Part shown: positions 45,423 through 55,030 of the stretch, one piece after another | Layout: each line of letters starts with the position of its first letter | Position numbering within the stretch: the first letter of the stretch is position 1 | Assembly: GCA_027622195.1 (NCBI GenBank) | Contig: JAQBZO010000007.1 | Coordinates: 1 to 64,000 of the forward strand | Source of the DNA: Planctomycetota bacterium | Lineage (GTDB): Bacteria > Planctomycetota > Phycisphaerae > Phycisphaerales > SM1A02 | DNA: 64,000 nt | Direction of reading: 5' to 3' | Made by a program: the position numbers and the translations under genes | The notes under the pieces: generated by a model | Database searches by the model: none | Told to the model about the DNA's origin: nothing | Seen by the model: only the letters and a program-made list of their open reading frames with translations

Positions 45423-47192
45423 ATGATCCGCTTGAGCAACCATTCCGGCATCACATGGGCTGCGGCTCTGGTTGGATTGCTCTTCTTGGCGTCATGCGAT
45501 GACGGATCGTCGACGGCAACGAACGGTTCGCCGGACTCGGTCGACGGATCGCCCCTCGGCAGCGGTGCGCAAGCGACCTCTCTTCTCAAGCAAATGAGTC
45601 AACGAGAACCCCTCGCGATTTCGGCCGCCGAAGTCATCCGAATCTTGGTTCCTGCAGCACGGGCGGGGAACGACGATGCCGCCCTCGCCGCCGCGCACAT
45701 TCTGCTTCACGGCGAAGGAGTGCCCGTCGATCGCTCACTCGGACAGACAATGCTCGAAATCGCCGCGACTCGTGGCTCTGGCGAAGCGGCCTATCGTCTC
45801 TCAGCGTCGATCGCAGAGTTGAGTCCAGAGGGATGGAAGGATGCAGCATCGCGCCAATGGGAATCTCGCGCTGCCGAATTGAATCATCCTGCCGCACTTC
45901 GAACTCTGGCGAATCACACCTTCGAAGAGACTGATCCGAAAACGCAAAGTGATGCGGCGATCGCACTTCTTGTGAGAGCTGCCGATGCTGGAGATTCCAT
46001 CGCTCAGTTCCAGCTCGCAGCGCGACTCTTGCGTGGTGATGGCATCGCACACGACGCGCCTCGAGCAATCTCTTTACTTGAACTGGCATCGCGCGAGGAT
46101 GTCCTTGAAGCGCAAATCCTTCTCGCGGTCACACTCGATGAGGGCGTCTTCACGGATCGTGATCCCACGAGTGCCGTGGGTTGGTACTTGCTTGCAGGTG
46201 CAGCGGGCAACCCGATGGCTCAGTTGCGTGTGGCGCAGATGTATCGCGATGGAGATGGACTGACACCTGATGCGGTTCAAGCCGCTGAATGGTTCGCGAA
46301 GGCCGCTGCACAGGGTGCTCCACGCGCGGAAGCTGCTCTGGGCGCGCTCTACTCAACGGGAACTGGAGTGCAGCGCGATGGTGCTGTAGCAGAGAAATAT
46401 CTTCGCTCCGCCGCCGAAAAAGGCGACCGCGAATCACAACTCATGCTCGGTCGCCTCTATCAAACGGGCGATGTATTCGCCGCCAACATGCGCGATAGTG
46501 CGTATTGGTTCAGCCAAGCAGTGCGTGACGGAGACCAAGATGCGCAGTATGAACTCGCACGCATGTTCGTTCACGGATCAGGCGTTGAAAGAGATCCTGT
46601 CGAGGCCGCGCGACTCTTTGGACTTTCATCAGCACAAGGAAATCCAGAGGCTTGTTTCGCGATGGGCACGATGCACGAGTTCGGAGAAGTGCTCCCCCGT
46701 TCGGATGCTGAAGCACTCAAGATGTACGAAATCGCTTGCGCTGATGAGATTCCCGATGCGCACTATGGCATCGCTCGAGTCATTCTGCGCAGCGCTCGCT
46801 CCACGGCGATGGAACGAGAAGCGGCTCCGCATCTGCTCTTCGCAGCAGAGCGCGGACTCGACGGCGCGCAACTTGATCTTGGACGCATGTGCCGCGACGG
46901 ACGCGGTGTCGGATACGACCGCGTTGCTGCGTACGCCTGGATGAATCTCGCCGCAGGCATCGGCAACGGGCAGGCCGCTCGCGAACGGGATGTCCTGGCG
47001 CCATTGATGAGCCAATCCGAGATTGGTGCTGCTCAGCAAGTCAGTCTCACGCTGCTCAAGGTCACACCCGACGAAGCGCAAGCCAATCGATTGCGATTCC
47101 GTCCACCTGGACAAAACCGCGCGGGCGGAGACAAGCAGTTGACTGCTCCTTATGGCCGCGGTTCGTCGCGCTCTCGCAACCATTCCAAATGA
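45423..47192 (+). CDS. Sel1-repeat lipoprotein
   Basis: A 589-residue lipoprotein; ATG 45423 gives a type II signal with lipobox LASC. Almost the whole mature chain consists of about a dozen Sel1-like (TPR-related) repeats, for example AAYRLSASIAELSPEG, AQLRVAQMYRDGDGLTPD, AEWFAKAAAQGAPRAEAALG and AQYELARMFVHGSGVERDPV. Such proteins act as scaffolds for protein complexes or envelope stress signalling; no partner is indicated. The gene starts 43 bp after terC, and its stop overlaps the next ATG by 4 nt. Confidence 0.88.
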   Translation: MIRLSNHSGITWAAALVGLLFLASCDDGSSTATNGSPDSVDGSPLGSGAQATSLLKQMSQREPLAISAAEVIRILVPAARAGNDDAALAAAHILLHGEGVPVDRSLGQTMLEIAATRGSGEAAYRLSASIAELSPEGWKDAASRQWESRAAELNHPAALRTLANHTFEETDPKTQSDAAIALLVRAADAGDSIAQFQLAARLLRGDGIAHDAPRAISLLELASREDVLEAQILLAVTLDEGVFTDRDPTSAVGWYLLAGAAGNPMAQLRVAQMYRDGDGLTPDAVQAAEWFAKAAAQGAPRAEAALGALYSTGTGVQRDGAVAEKYLRSAAEKGDRESQLMLGRLYQTGDVFAANMRDSAYWFSQAVRDGDQDAQYELARMFVHGSGVERDPVEAARLFGLSSAQGNPEACFAMGTMHEFGEVLPRSDAEALKMYEIACADEIPDAHYGIARVILRSARSTAMEREAAPHLLFAAERGLDGAQLDLGRMCRDGRGVGYDRVAAYAWMNLAAGIGNGQAARERDVLAPLMSQSEIGAAQQVSLTLLKVTPDEAQANRLRFRPPGQNRAGGDKQLTAPYGRGSSRSRNHSK

Positions 47193-48163
47193 ATGCAACG
47201 CAGTGCTCCCTCTTCGGGGATGACGACCTATCGAAACATCGTCCCGTCGCACTTGCACCCATTGATCCCGAAGTCACACGACTCGCTTCCGCGTTGCCTC
47301 GGTTCATTCGTCTGGGAACAAGTTCGTGGTCCTTCCCAGGTTGGCGAGGGATGATTTGGGATCGATCCACTTCAGAGTCAACACTCGCCCGCGCTGGTCT
47401 TGGTGTGTATGCGAGTCATCCACTCCTTCGCACCGTTGGCATCGACAAAACTTTTTACCGCCCACCGATCGAGCGCGATCTTCGGCAGATGGCGGAGCAG
47501 GTGCCAGACGACTTTCGCTTCTTGATGAAGGTTCCAGAAGTCATCGTCTCGAAGCGACCCATGCATGGAGAGGCGCAGTTCCTCGATGTCCGTTTTGCCT
47601 GTGAACACGTAGTGGATCCATTCATCAATGGACTCGGCTCGAAGGGAGGACCACTCCTCTTTCAGTTTCCACCGCTTGGACTTCGCACGCTCGATACTGC
47701 AAAGCAGATGACCGACGACATCGGCGCATTCTTGCGGCAACTTCCGCGCGGACCGCTGTATGCCGTTGAAGTGCGCGATGCGATTCTCTTGGGTACTCCG
47801 TGGAGTGATATGTTGCGGAGTGCCGGCGCCGTGCATTGCTACAACGTCCATCCGACGATGCCGACTCCCATTGAACAGATGCGCCAATCCCCTCCTGAGC
47901 CATCTGCACCCATCGTGTGTCGATGGATGCTGCATGGAACCCTCACCTACGACGAAGCGGTCACGCGCTACGAACCGTTCGATCGGATGGTCGACCCAGA
48001 CCCAGTGTCTCGAGATGCCTTCGCAGCAATACTCGCTCGTGCATCGCAACAAGGGCGCGAGACCTTCCTCATTATCAACAACAAGGCTGAGGGGAGCGCG
48101 CCGCTCTCGATCGCACTGCTCGCCAAAGCCATTCTCGCGCGTGGGGGTACGCTGCGCTCATGA
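47189..48163 (+). CDS. DUF72 family protein
   Basis: A 324-residue TIM-barrel-like protein of the DUF72 (YecE) family. ATG 47189 overlaps the Sel1 gene stop. Family phrases are RLGTSSWSFPGW, LRTVGIDKTFYRPP, DDFRFLMKVPEVI, GPLLFQFPPLG and LYAVEVRD, ending with FLIINNKAEGSAPLS. Biochemical function is not established for the family. It overlaps the following thioesterase gene by 4 nt, which suggests joint expression but not necessarily joint function. Confidence 0.88.
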   Translation: MNATQCSLFGDDDLSKHRPVALAPIDPEVTRLASALPRFIRLGTSSWSFPGWRGMIWDRSTSESTLARAGLGVYASHPLLRTVGIDKTFYRPPIERDLRQMAEQVPDDFRFLMKVPEVIVSKRPMHGEAQFLDVRFACEHVVDPFINGLGSKGGPLLFQFPPLGLRTLDTAKQMTDDIGAFLRQLPRGPLYAVEVRDAILLGTPWSDMLRSAGAVHCYNVHPTMPTPIEQMRQSPPEPSAPIVCRWMLHGTLTYDEAVTRYEPFDRMVDPDPVSRDAFAAILARASQQGRETFLIINNKAEGSAPLSIALLAKAILARGGTLRS

Positions 48164-48567
48164 TTGGAAGAACCCATGTGCATCAGACGACCGTTCGTTT
48201 TGGACGAACCGATGCGGCGGGTGTTATTTATTTTGCGCACGCTCTCGATCTCGCGCACGAGGCGTACGAATCGCTTCTTGAAGAGGCTGGATTCCCACTC
48301 GAAGTGTTCTTGCGTCCTCAATCGGTGAGACTTCCCATCATTCGGAGCGAGGCGGACTTTCGACTTCCGATGCGAACAGGAGACCGACTGCGCATCGAGA
48401 TCACCGTCAGTCACATCGGAGCGAAAAGTTTTACGACATCGAGTCGGATTTTGCTCGCGAAAGAAGGAGTGGTCGCCGCGCAGGTCACCCTGTATCACTG
48501 CTGCGTCTACCCTGATGGACATGCGGCAACCGACATTCCAGAGTGGCTTCGCGACGCGCTGAGTTGA
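48160..48567 (+). CDS. menI: Hot-dog acyl-CoA thioesterase, probable DHNA-CoA thioesterase
   Basis: A 135-residue single-domain hot-dog thioesterase of the 4-hydroxybenzoyl-CoA thioesterase group. FGRTDAAGVIYFAHALDLAH carries the catalytic Asp, followed by EAYESLLEEAGFPLEVF; both fit the cyanobacterial-type 1,4-dihydroxy-2-naphthoyl-CoA thioesterase. The neighbouring convergent operon encodes every other early menaquinone step but lacks a thioesterase, so hydrolysis of DHNA-CoA is the most sensible role. It overlaps the DUF72 gene and ends 6 bp from the menE stop. Another acyl-CoA substrate is possible. Confidence 0.72.
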   Translation: MIGRTHVHQTTVRFGRTDAAGVIYFAHALDLAHEAYESLLEEAGFPLEVFLRPQSVRLPIIRSEADFRLPMRTGDRLRIEITVSHIGAKSFTTSSRILLAKEGVVAAQVTLYHCCVYPDGHAATDIPEWLRDALS

Positions 48568-48573
48568 TTGAGT

Positions 48574-49761
48574 TCATCGAACCGAGTGGGGCCATGCTCG
48601 CTGCAGTTGTTGTGCAGCCGCTTGTTTCGAGAGCCCTGCCCTCTTGATCTTGCCGCTGAGTTCGATCCCCTCTGGCATTCGAAACACCTCTCGCGGCACG
48701 CAGTGCGGAGGAAGTGACGCGCGCGCTGCATCGATGAGTGCCTCCCAATCCGCAGCCGCATCGTGTGGAACAAGAGCAGTGGTCTGCGTTCCCCATTCCA
48801 TGTGGGGAATGCCCACGATCACTGTTCCCACTGGCCATCCGAGTGGAGTAATCAGCTGCTCGACCTCTTCGGGCTGAACATTTTCTCCACCCGAAAGAAA
48901 CGCCAAGTCTGCGCGACCTGTGATGAATACCGATCCATCCAGGATGTACCCACGATCGCGTGTCGAGAACCATCCATCGGCATCGATGAGGGGCACGATG
49001 CTCTCATGGCGCACGATCCAAGGGGCGATGCAAGCGCAGCGCACACGAAGAGATCCCGAATGATCGGCGACGACCTCCACGTGGTCGAGCGGTTGTCCTG
49101 CGAACGATTCGTCCTCTGTTCCAGTCGATCGTCCTGTCGAGATTTGCGATGCAGTCTCTGTCATTCCCCATGTCATCGAAATGGGAATCCCCTGCCCGAC
49201 CGCAGCGTCGCGCACGGCGCGGGGACATGGAGCACCGCCCACGAGAACGGTACGAAGTTCTCCGAGTCGCTTCGCACTCGGCTCATGCAACAACCTCGAG
49301 AGTTGTGTTGGGACAACCGACAGATGGGTAATGGACTCGTGCGCGAGGAGATCATCGCTCATCGCACTCGGACCAGCGCCGACGATGATTCGCGCGTTCG
49401 ATATCCAACAACGGCAGGCGAGCGCGACCGCACCAACATGCCACAGTGGAAGGGACAAGAGCCACCCATCATTCGAAGAGAGTGGAGTACGCATGCATGC
49501 TGCGCGCGCGGCCAGCTCGATGGATTCCCACGGCATCGCAACCCACGACCGTTCGTTGGTCGACCCACTCGTGCCGATGAATACTCCCGATCCCGCCAAC
49601 GATGTCGCGCGCTCCATCGCGTTGAGGAGTCTCGTTGCAGTCGATGCCCCGTCGTGCGGAGATAGGAGAGCGATCCAACCCGATCTCTCATCAAAGGCTC
49701 GGCGAAGTGCAACGAGCGTCTCCTGCGTCTTCGCGCCGTCGAGCGGCACGATCGCATTCAC
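48574..49761 (-). CDS. menE: o-Succinylbenzoate--CoA ligase
   Basis: A 395-residue AMP-forming acyl-CoA synthetase, last gene of the men operon. I place the start at GTG 49761, where GTGA overlaps the menC stop; ATG-like starts further up would overlap menC by about 97 nt. The phosphate loop is GTSGSTNERSW (lacking the usual Lys), SLPLWHVGAVA and TWGMTETASQ follow, and the adenylate hinge region is DRGYILDGSVFITGRADLAF. The catalytic C-terminal Lys is in LSGKIKRAGL. It activates o-succinylbenzoate for ring closure by MenB. Confidence 0.88.
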   Translation of the reverse strand: MNAIVPLDGAKTQETLVALRRAFDERSGWIALLSPHDGASTATRLLNAMERATSLAGSGVFIGTSGSTNERSWVAMPWESIELAARAACMRTPLSSNDGWLLSLPLWHVGAVALACRCWISNARIIVGAGPSAMSDDLLAHESITHLSVVPTQLSRLLHEPSAKRLGELRTVLVGGAPCPRAVRDAAVGQGIPISMTWGMTETASQISTGRSTGTEDESFAGQPLDHVEVVADHSGSLRVRCACIAPWIVRHESIVPLIDADGWFSTRDRGYILDGSVFITGRADLAFLSGGENVQPEEVEQLITPLGWPVGTVIVGIPHMEWGTQTTALVPHDAAADWEALIDAARASLPPHCVPREVFRMPEGIELSGKIKRAGLSKQAAAQQLQRAWPHSVR

Positions 49762-50804
49762 AAGAGCGACTCCAATGGCACGAACACAAGTTGCGGAGAT
49801 GGAAGTGGTCGATCGAAGATCATCCGCCCGCCCTGAATAATCGGATGACGGCAAAACTCACTCGTGAACAAGTCGGATGTGGCGAGTCCGTGATCACGGT
49901 CTTGAGTGCCCATTATCGCCGCGACGCGACCGAGGAGTTCGAGGGTGAACGATGTTTCAAAGAGATTCGAAAACACCGTATCGCAACCCTGAATCCTGCC
50001 TTGCGTAATGACCGACTCGAGTTCTTGCAGCGGACCCACCAGACTCGGCTTGACCACTTGAACAACAATCCCTTCAGCACCCCGCACTTCGTCGACGCAC
50101 TCCCGCTCGAGCAGCGTTTCGTCAATCGCCATGGGGAGTCCAGTCTTCCGAGCCAGTTCAGGAAGTTCTGTCGGCTCACTCAGTGGATCTTCGACATACT
50201 CAATCTGGCTTGGACCGATCGTATGCAAGAGTCGATACGCATCTTCAAACGTCATGGACCGATTCCCATCGAGGCGAATACGTCCCTCAGGTCCGAGATG
50301 CGATCGGAAACATTCCACAAGTGCTGTTTCTTCGCTGACGGAGCGCCGACCGAACTTGAGTTTGATCGTGCGAAACCCTGTAAAGCGACCGGTTTTCCAA
50401 GCGGCTTCGGCTGCGTCAACTGTTCCTTCAAACAGCGCATTGACTCCGACTGATCGAGCCTGTGGCGTGAATGCGAGGTTGAATTCCGCAGCGAGTTCAG
50501 CATCGCACATGACCATCGCACAGCTGAGTCCGAAACTTGCGCTCGGACACGCAGGACAACCACCTGATGAGATAGCTTCTGCAGCGCTTCGAAGCGCGTC
50601 GATCGGTGATTCGCGATGGAATCCCACGAGCGGAGCGATCTCTCCGAAACCGACGAGTCCATTGTGTTCCATTCGCAGGATGAAGCCAGTGCGCTCCCTC
50701 ACTTCGACTCGCGAAGTGCGAAAAGGAGTACCCAGCGTGTGCGAAAACGGTGCGGCGAAACACTGCGCAAGGGTGACTCGTTGTGTGATCGCTACCTCTT
50801 TCAT
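49758..50804 (-). CDS. menC: o-Succinylbenzoate synthase
   Basis: A 348-residue enolase-superfamily enzyme that dehydrates SHCHC to o-succinylbenzoate. ATG 50804 overlaps the menA stop by 4 nt. FRTIKLKFG supplies the catalytic Lys pair, while RLDGNRSMT, YVEDPLSEP and IDETL provide the three metal ligands; VVKPSLVGPL has the second catalytic Lys. Membership of the men operon separates it from dipeptide epimerases and other paralogues. Confidence 0.92.
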   Translation of the reverse strand: MKEVAITQRVTLAQCFAAPFSHTLGTPFRTSRVEVRERTGFILRMEHNGLVGFGEIAPLVGFHRESPIDALRSAAEAISSGGCPACPSASFGLSCAMVMCDAELAAEFNLAFTPQARSVGVNALFEGTVDAAEAAWKTGRFTGFRTIKLKFGRRSVSEETALVECFRSHLGPEGRIRLDGNRSMTFEDAYRLLHTIGPSQIEYVEDPLSEPTELPELARKTGLPMAIDETLLERECVDEVRGAEGIVVQVVKPSLVGPLQELESVITQGRIQGCDTVFSNLFETSFTLELLGRVAAIMGTQDRDHGLATSDLFTSEFCRHPIIQGGRMIFDRPLPSPQLVFVPLESLL

Positions 50805-51694
50805 AAGGCCAGTCCTGCACCAAAGAGAATGCCATAGGCAATGAGCGCCACGCCGATTTGTCCGAGGACACGATTGAGGGCGACGCCATCGAGTCCGCAG
50901 ACGATGCGATAAAGCGCGGGGACCAATGCTGCGCATGGAATACAAGCGAGCACCACGCCGGTGTGTGATTCATTGGTGCCGTAGAGGAAGGCAACCACAC
51001 CAGCACCCACGACACAGAGCACCACTTGAGAGCGGGCGAAACAAGTTCCGCATCGAACAGCAAGCGTGCGCTTATTCGCGAGGCGGTCTGTCTCGACATC
51101 ACGGAGATTGTTGACCGCGAGCAACGCGGTGGACAATAATCCCGCGCCAACACCCGCGCCTGCGGCTTCGATCGACCACTCTCCTGTTTGTGCTGCGACC
51201 GTTCCTGCCGTCGCGAGTGCTCCGAAAAAGAGGATGACCACAAGGTCGCCGGTGCCTGTGTATGAGAGCGGAATCGGACCTGCCGAATAGGCGAATGCAA
51301 AGAGCAGACTCGCCGCGGCGAGTGGTGCAAACCAGAAACTTCGTTCGGTGATGAGCCAGAACGCGCACGCCGCGGCCACCAAGACCAGTGCTCCGACCGC
51401 GAACCCAATCGCTCGCGGAGCAATCCATCCGCTCGAGACAACACGAGTGGGACCAACGCGATCGGGAGTGTCTGTCCCTCGCGCTGCATCCACCAGATCG
51501 TTCACAAGATTGGTCACGATTTGAATCGCGATTCCACCCGCGAGCGCGACCGAGAATCCAATGCCATCGAACTGCCCCGCGCCGAGCGTCCATCCCGCAC
51601 CGATGGCGCATGGAGCAAGAACGGCGGCGAGTGTCTTCGGACGAATCGCCGTTATCCAACGAACCGCGAACGAGGGATGATCGGCATCCGTCAT
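50801..51694 (-). CDS. menA: 1,4-Dihydroxy-2-naphthoate polyprenyltransferase
   Basis: A 297-residue UbiA-superfamily membrane prenyltransferase with about nine helices. ATG 51694 overlaps the menB stop. The first Asp-rich motif is [15 protein letters not shown], the second [19 protein letters not shown]; both bind the prenyl diphosphate through magnesium. [20 protein letters not shown] at the start matches MenA. It attaches the isoprenoid tail to DHNA at the inner membrane, yielding demethylmenaquinone. The final methylase (MenG/UbiE) is not in this window. Confidence 0.93.
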   Translation of the reverse strand: MTDADHPSFAVRWITAIRPKTLAAVLAPCAIGAGWTLGAGQFDGIGFSVALAGGIAIQIVTNLVNDLVDAARGTDTPDRVGPTRVVSSGWIAPRAIGFAVGALVLVAAACAFWLITERSFWFAPLAAASLLFAFAYSAGPIPLSYTGTGDLVVILFFGALATAGTVAAQTGEWSIEAAGAGVGAGLLSTALLAVNNLRDVETDRLANKRTLAVRCGTCFARSQVVLCVVGAGVVAFLYGTNESHTGVVLACIPCAALVPALYRIVCGLDGVALNRVLGQIGVALIAYGILFGAGLAL

Positions 51695-52512
51695 GGACGC
51701 CTCGTGAACTTCGAGAAGTCCGGCGGACGTTTCTCGAGCCATGCATTGCGTCCTTCTTGCCCCTCTTCACTCATATAGAAGAGCATCGTCGCATTGCCAG
51801 CGAGTTCTTGGAGTCCTGCTTGTCCATCGCAATCGGCATTGAGGGCAGCCTTGAGACATCGAAGTGCGATAGGCGAATTGGCCAAGATCTCTCGGCACCA
51901 TCCGACCGTGGTGGATTCAAGATCAGCGAGTGGCACCACTGCATTGACGAGTCCCATTTCGAGTGCTTGCGCGGCGTCATAGCTGCGGCACAGGAACCAC
52001 ATCTCACGCGCCCGCTTCTGCCCGATGATGCGCGCCATGTAACTCGCGCCATAGCCACCATCGAATGATCCAACTTTGGGACCCACTTGGCCGAAGCGTG
52101 CGTTCTCGGCCGCGATGGTGAGATCACACATCATGTGAAGGACGTGTCCGCCGCCAATGGCCCATCCCGCCACCGAGGCAATGATCGGCTTCGAACAGGT
52201 GCGTATCTCGCGCTGAAAGTCCAACACATTGAGGTGCTGCACGCCGACATCATCGTTGTAGCCCGCTTCACCACGGACGCGTTGATCTCCACCCGAGCAA
52301 AACGCATCGTCACCAACACCAGTCAGAATCACAACACCGATGAGCGGATCCATGCGCGCATCTTGAAGCGCTGCACGCATCTCTTCCACCGTTTTTGGAC
52401 GAAACGCATTGCGCACTTCGGGGCGATTGATTGAGATCTTGGCGATCCCCTCACCCTTTTGAAAGAGGATGTCTTCAAAGTGTCCGCACGATTGCCAGGA
52501 GGGAATGCTCAT
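51691..52512 (-). CDS. menB: 1,4-Dihydroxy-2-naphthoyl-CoA synthase
   Basis: A 273-residue crotonase-fold enzyme that cyclises o-succinylbenzoyl-CoA. ATG 52512 overlaps the menH stop. [51 protein letters not shown] and [17 protein letters not shown] are nearly identical to the E. coli protein, as is the C-terminal [20 protein letters not shown]. The Gly in FGQVGPKVG corresponds to E. coli Gly156, the mark of the bicarbonate-dependent (type I) enzymes. Confidence 0.95.
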   Translation of the reverse strand: MSIPSWQSCGHFEDILFQKGEGIAKISINRPEVRNAFRPKTVEEMRAALQDARMDPLIGVVILTGVGDDAFCSGGDQRVRGEAGYNDDVGVQHLNVLDFQREIRTCSKPIIASVAGWAIGGGHVLHMMCDLTIAAENARFGQVGPKVGSFDGGYGASYMARIIGQKRAREMWFLCRSYDAAQALEMGLVNAVVPLADLESTTVGWCREILANSPIALRCLKAALNADCDGQAGLQELAGNATMLFYMSEEGQEGRNAWLEKRPPDFSKFTRRP

Positions 52513-53285
52513 TCGATGTGGCTCATAGGGGTGGATGCAACGGCGACCTGATGATGAGTCGCCTGTGCGCGAAGGATGGCGCGCGCACAAGCCGCTGGTT
52601 GTTCGAGATGCACGGCGTGTCCTGCCGATTCAATGAGGTCAGCGGCAGCAACTCCTGCCTCTTCCATTTCTTTGGCAATGGCGATGTACTTGTGATCCAT
52701 CGAACCAACGATTGTACGAATTGCGGCCGCGCTGCGGCGAATCGCCTGCTCATTCGTCGAACCGCGCCCTGGGCTGCACCCCTCCACGATCGCAGCCCAT
52801 TGATTCGCATCTCCCTCTTGGCGACGAGCAAGGACTGCGTCAAACGATTCGCTCATTCGAAGCGAATCAAAGAGTGGCTGCGCATACCACCCACGCAAGA
52901 ATGGTCCGAGTCCGCCTTCACGAATGTCCGAAGCGCGAGCCTGATCTTGCCCGAGTCGAGCAGCGCGAGCGATGGGATCGGTGAGGGCTGGACCTCCAGA
53001 GATGAGTATGACTTGACGGACGCGCTGGGGTGAGTGCTCCAATGCAGAGAGGGCGATGCGTGCACCGAGGCTGTATCCCACGAGAGTGACTAGGCCAACA
53101 GGCGCGCTCTGAAGAATTGCCTCGGCCAATGCGTCGATGCCTCTTGATTGGATGGATTCAGATGATGCGAGTTGCGCCACTTCAACGGCATGCCACCCTC
53201 GCGCGGCCTCACCACAATGCGTGCGAACAGCATCCCAATCCTGCGCGGCACCCAAGAAGCCATGGATCAAGATCGTGTGACTCAT
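52509..53285 (-). CDS. menH: SHCHC synthase (2-succinyl-6-hydroxy-2,4-cyclohexadiene-1-carboxylate synthase)
   Basis: A 258-residue alpha/beta-hydrolase-fold lyase that removes pyruvate from SEPHCHC. The oxyanion region is [13 protein letters not shown], the nucleophile elbow [10 protein letters not shown], and the His near the C-terminus in [16 protein letters not shown]. These match MenH, and the position between menD and menB supports the call over other hydrolases of this broad family. ATG 53285 overlaps the menD stop. Confidence 0.88.
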   Translation of the reverse strand: MSHTILIHGFLGAAQDWDAVRTHCGEAARGWHAVEVAQLASSESIQSRGIDALAEAILQSAPVGLVTLVGYSLGARIALSALEHSPQRVRQVILISGGPALTDPIARAARLGQDQARASDIREGGLGPFLRGWYAQPLFDSLRMSESFDAVLARRQEGDANQWAAIVEGCSPGRGSTNEQAIRRSAAAIRTIVGSMDHKYIAIAKEMEEAGVAAADLIESAGHAVHLEQPAACARAILRAQATHHQVAVASTPMSHIE

Positions 53286-55030
53286 ACAGTCGTGCGAAGC
53301 GCATCCCCCACGGTGTCCATCAGCACGCGCCTTCGTGCCACACTCGAGGCGCGATCAATCTTGACTTCAGTCAGTGTGCTTTGTGGCGACGCGAATGCAT
53401 CTGCGAGAGCCTTGTTCAGGACAGCGGTCGTTTCTGCCTTCCGATAGTCCAAAGAGCACTGCCGCGCCATTCCCTCAAAGTTTGTCCCATGCGGAGTGGC
53501 GAAGAGTTTTTCGAACAGGGATCGGTCCGCAGCGACGGGGAGTGCCTCGAAGATGCCTCCTCCATCATTGTTCACGATCACGACATGCACCGGACCCTTC
53601 ACACGGCGAATCAACTCGAAAGACGATGCGTCATGCCACGCAGCGAGATCACCAAGAAGAACAATCACGGGCGAAGCAGTCGCGATCGCGTGTCCCGCGG
53701 CCGTCGCGAGAATCCCGTCAATGCCACTCGCGCCTCGGTTCGCAGCGACGCGAAGGACTCGATCCGATGCGCCGCCAAAGGCATCGGCGTCTCGCACAGG
53801 CATGCTCGAACTCAACATCACCGTGCACTCTTCTGGTGCATTGAAGAAGACAGCACGCGCGACACTCGGCTCATCCAACGACTTGGATCCCTTCATCGTC
53901 AGCTGAGACTGCAACACCGATTGAACGGTCGCGTCAGCTCGTTGCCAACCGATGAGCGCGCCACTGTTGTTGCAATCTTTCCATCCATCCAATCCCGCCA
54001 ACTCGGCGAGTGAAATGGAAGCATGATCCATCGCAGCGTGGGCGGGATCGCAACGCATTCCTTGTCCAACCACAATGAGTTGCGGAGCCTTCGCACACCA
54101 TTCATCCACCTGTTTCCACGCACATGGTCCACCGATGCGAAGGACGACATCGGGCGCGCAGGCAGCGATCATCTCTGGAACACTTCGGAGGATGAGGGAT
54201 CCATGCACACACACTCGGTTCGACACATGGGGGAATCGAAGTCCGCTCGCAATGTCAGCGATGACCGGCCACGGCACGCGCTGTGCCAAGGCGCGTGCGT
54301 GATACACGGAATCTGGATCATCGAGTCCACCAACGACCAAAACGCCTCGGCGCGCCGCCGAGAACTTCGCTTCCAATTCACTTGCATCGCGCAACCCAAC
54401 ATGCTGAGAGTGCGTCTTTCGCCACGGTTCATTGCTGGACTTCCAACGACGAATTGATGCGCCCGTCGCGAATGACCACGGTTTTGATTCGAGCGATAAC
54501 GGCTCAGCAAAAGCGCAGTTGATGTGAACGGGGCCAGCATTTGGACCCGTCGCATGGGCGATCGCTTGATCGATGGTCGAAAGGAAGAGACGCGGATCGC
54601 ATCCACTCAATGGCGCGGGAAGATCGATCGACCAGCGCACGAACGAACCGAAGAGTTGTGATTGGCGAATCGTCTGATTCGCGCCACAATCCAGGAGTTC
54701 CACAGGACGATCCGCGGTGAGGATGATCATCGGAGTTCCGCGCTGCGATGCCTCGACCACGGCGGGATAGAGATTCACCGCCGCTGTCCCACTCGTGGTC
54801 ATGACGACCGCTGCAGTCCCAGTGGCGCGCGCCATTCCGAGTGCGCAAAATCCTGCCGACCGCTCGTCGATCACCATCGTGAGCTGCATCGTCGCGCATC
54901 GCTCAGCAGCGATGACGAGGAGCGCACTGCGCGAGCCGGGGCTGGCCACAGCGTGTCGAATCCCCTGCCGAGCACATTCCTCCAAGAGAAGGGACGCGCA
55001 TGCAGCATTGATGTTCGGCCAGTCGCTCAT
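53282..55030 (-). CDS. menD: SEPHCHC synthase, thiamine diphosphate-dependent
   Basis: A 582-residue ThDP enzyme that adds a succinyl semialdehyde unit from 2-oxoglutarate to isochorismate. The N-terminus has the MenD phrase HAVASPGSRSALLVIAA with a following DERSAGFCALGMARATG; VVMTTSGTAAVNLYPAVVEA is the pyrimidine-binding region, and LLGDLAAWHDASSF with VIVNNDGGGIFEALP gives the ThDP-magnesium motif. Length is close to the E. coli enzyme (556). It overlaps menF and menH by 4 nt each. Confidence 0.94.
   Translation of the reverse strand: MSDWPNINAACASLLLEECARQGIRHAVASPGSRSALLVIAAERCATMQLTMVIDERSAGFCALGMARATGTAAVVMTTSGTAAVNLYPAVVEASQRGTPMIILTADRPVELLDCGANQTIRQSQLFGSFVRWSIDLPAPLSGCDPRLFLSTIDQAIAHATGPNAGPVHINCAFAEPLSLESKPWSFATGASIRRWKSSNEPWRKTHSQHVGLRDASELEAKFSAARRGVLVVGGLDDPDSVYHARALAQRVPWPVIADIASGLRFPHVSNRVCVHGSLILRSVPEMIAACAPDVVLRIGGPCAWKQVDEWCAKAPQLIVVGQGMRCDPAHAAMDHASISLAELAGLDGWKDCNNSGALIGWQRADATVQSVLQSQLTMKGSKSLDEPSVARAVFFNAPEECTVMLSSSMPVRDADAFGGASDRVLRVAANRGASGIDGILATAAGHAIATASPVIVLLGDLAAWHDASSFELIRRVKGPVHVVIVNNDGGGIFEALPVAADRSLFEKLFATPHGTNFEGMARQCSLDYRKAETTAVLNKALADAFASPQSTLTEVKIDRASSVARRRVLMDTVGDALRTTV

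Noticed and set aside
53117-54013. 298-codon plus-strand frame opposite menD and menH
   Set aside because: Antisense shadow; no domain or start signal, and menD/menH are unambiguous.
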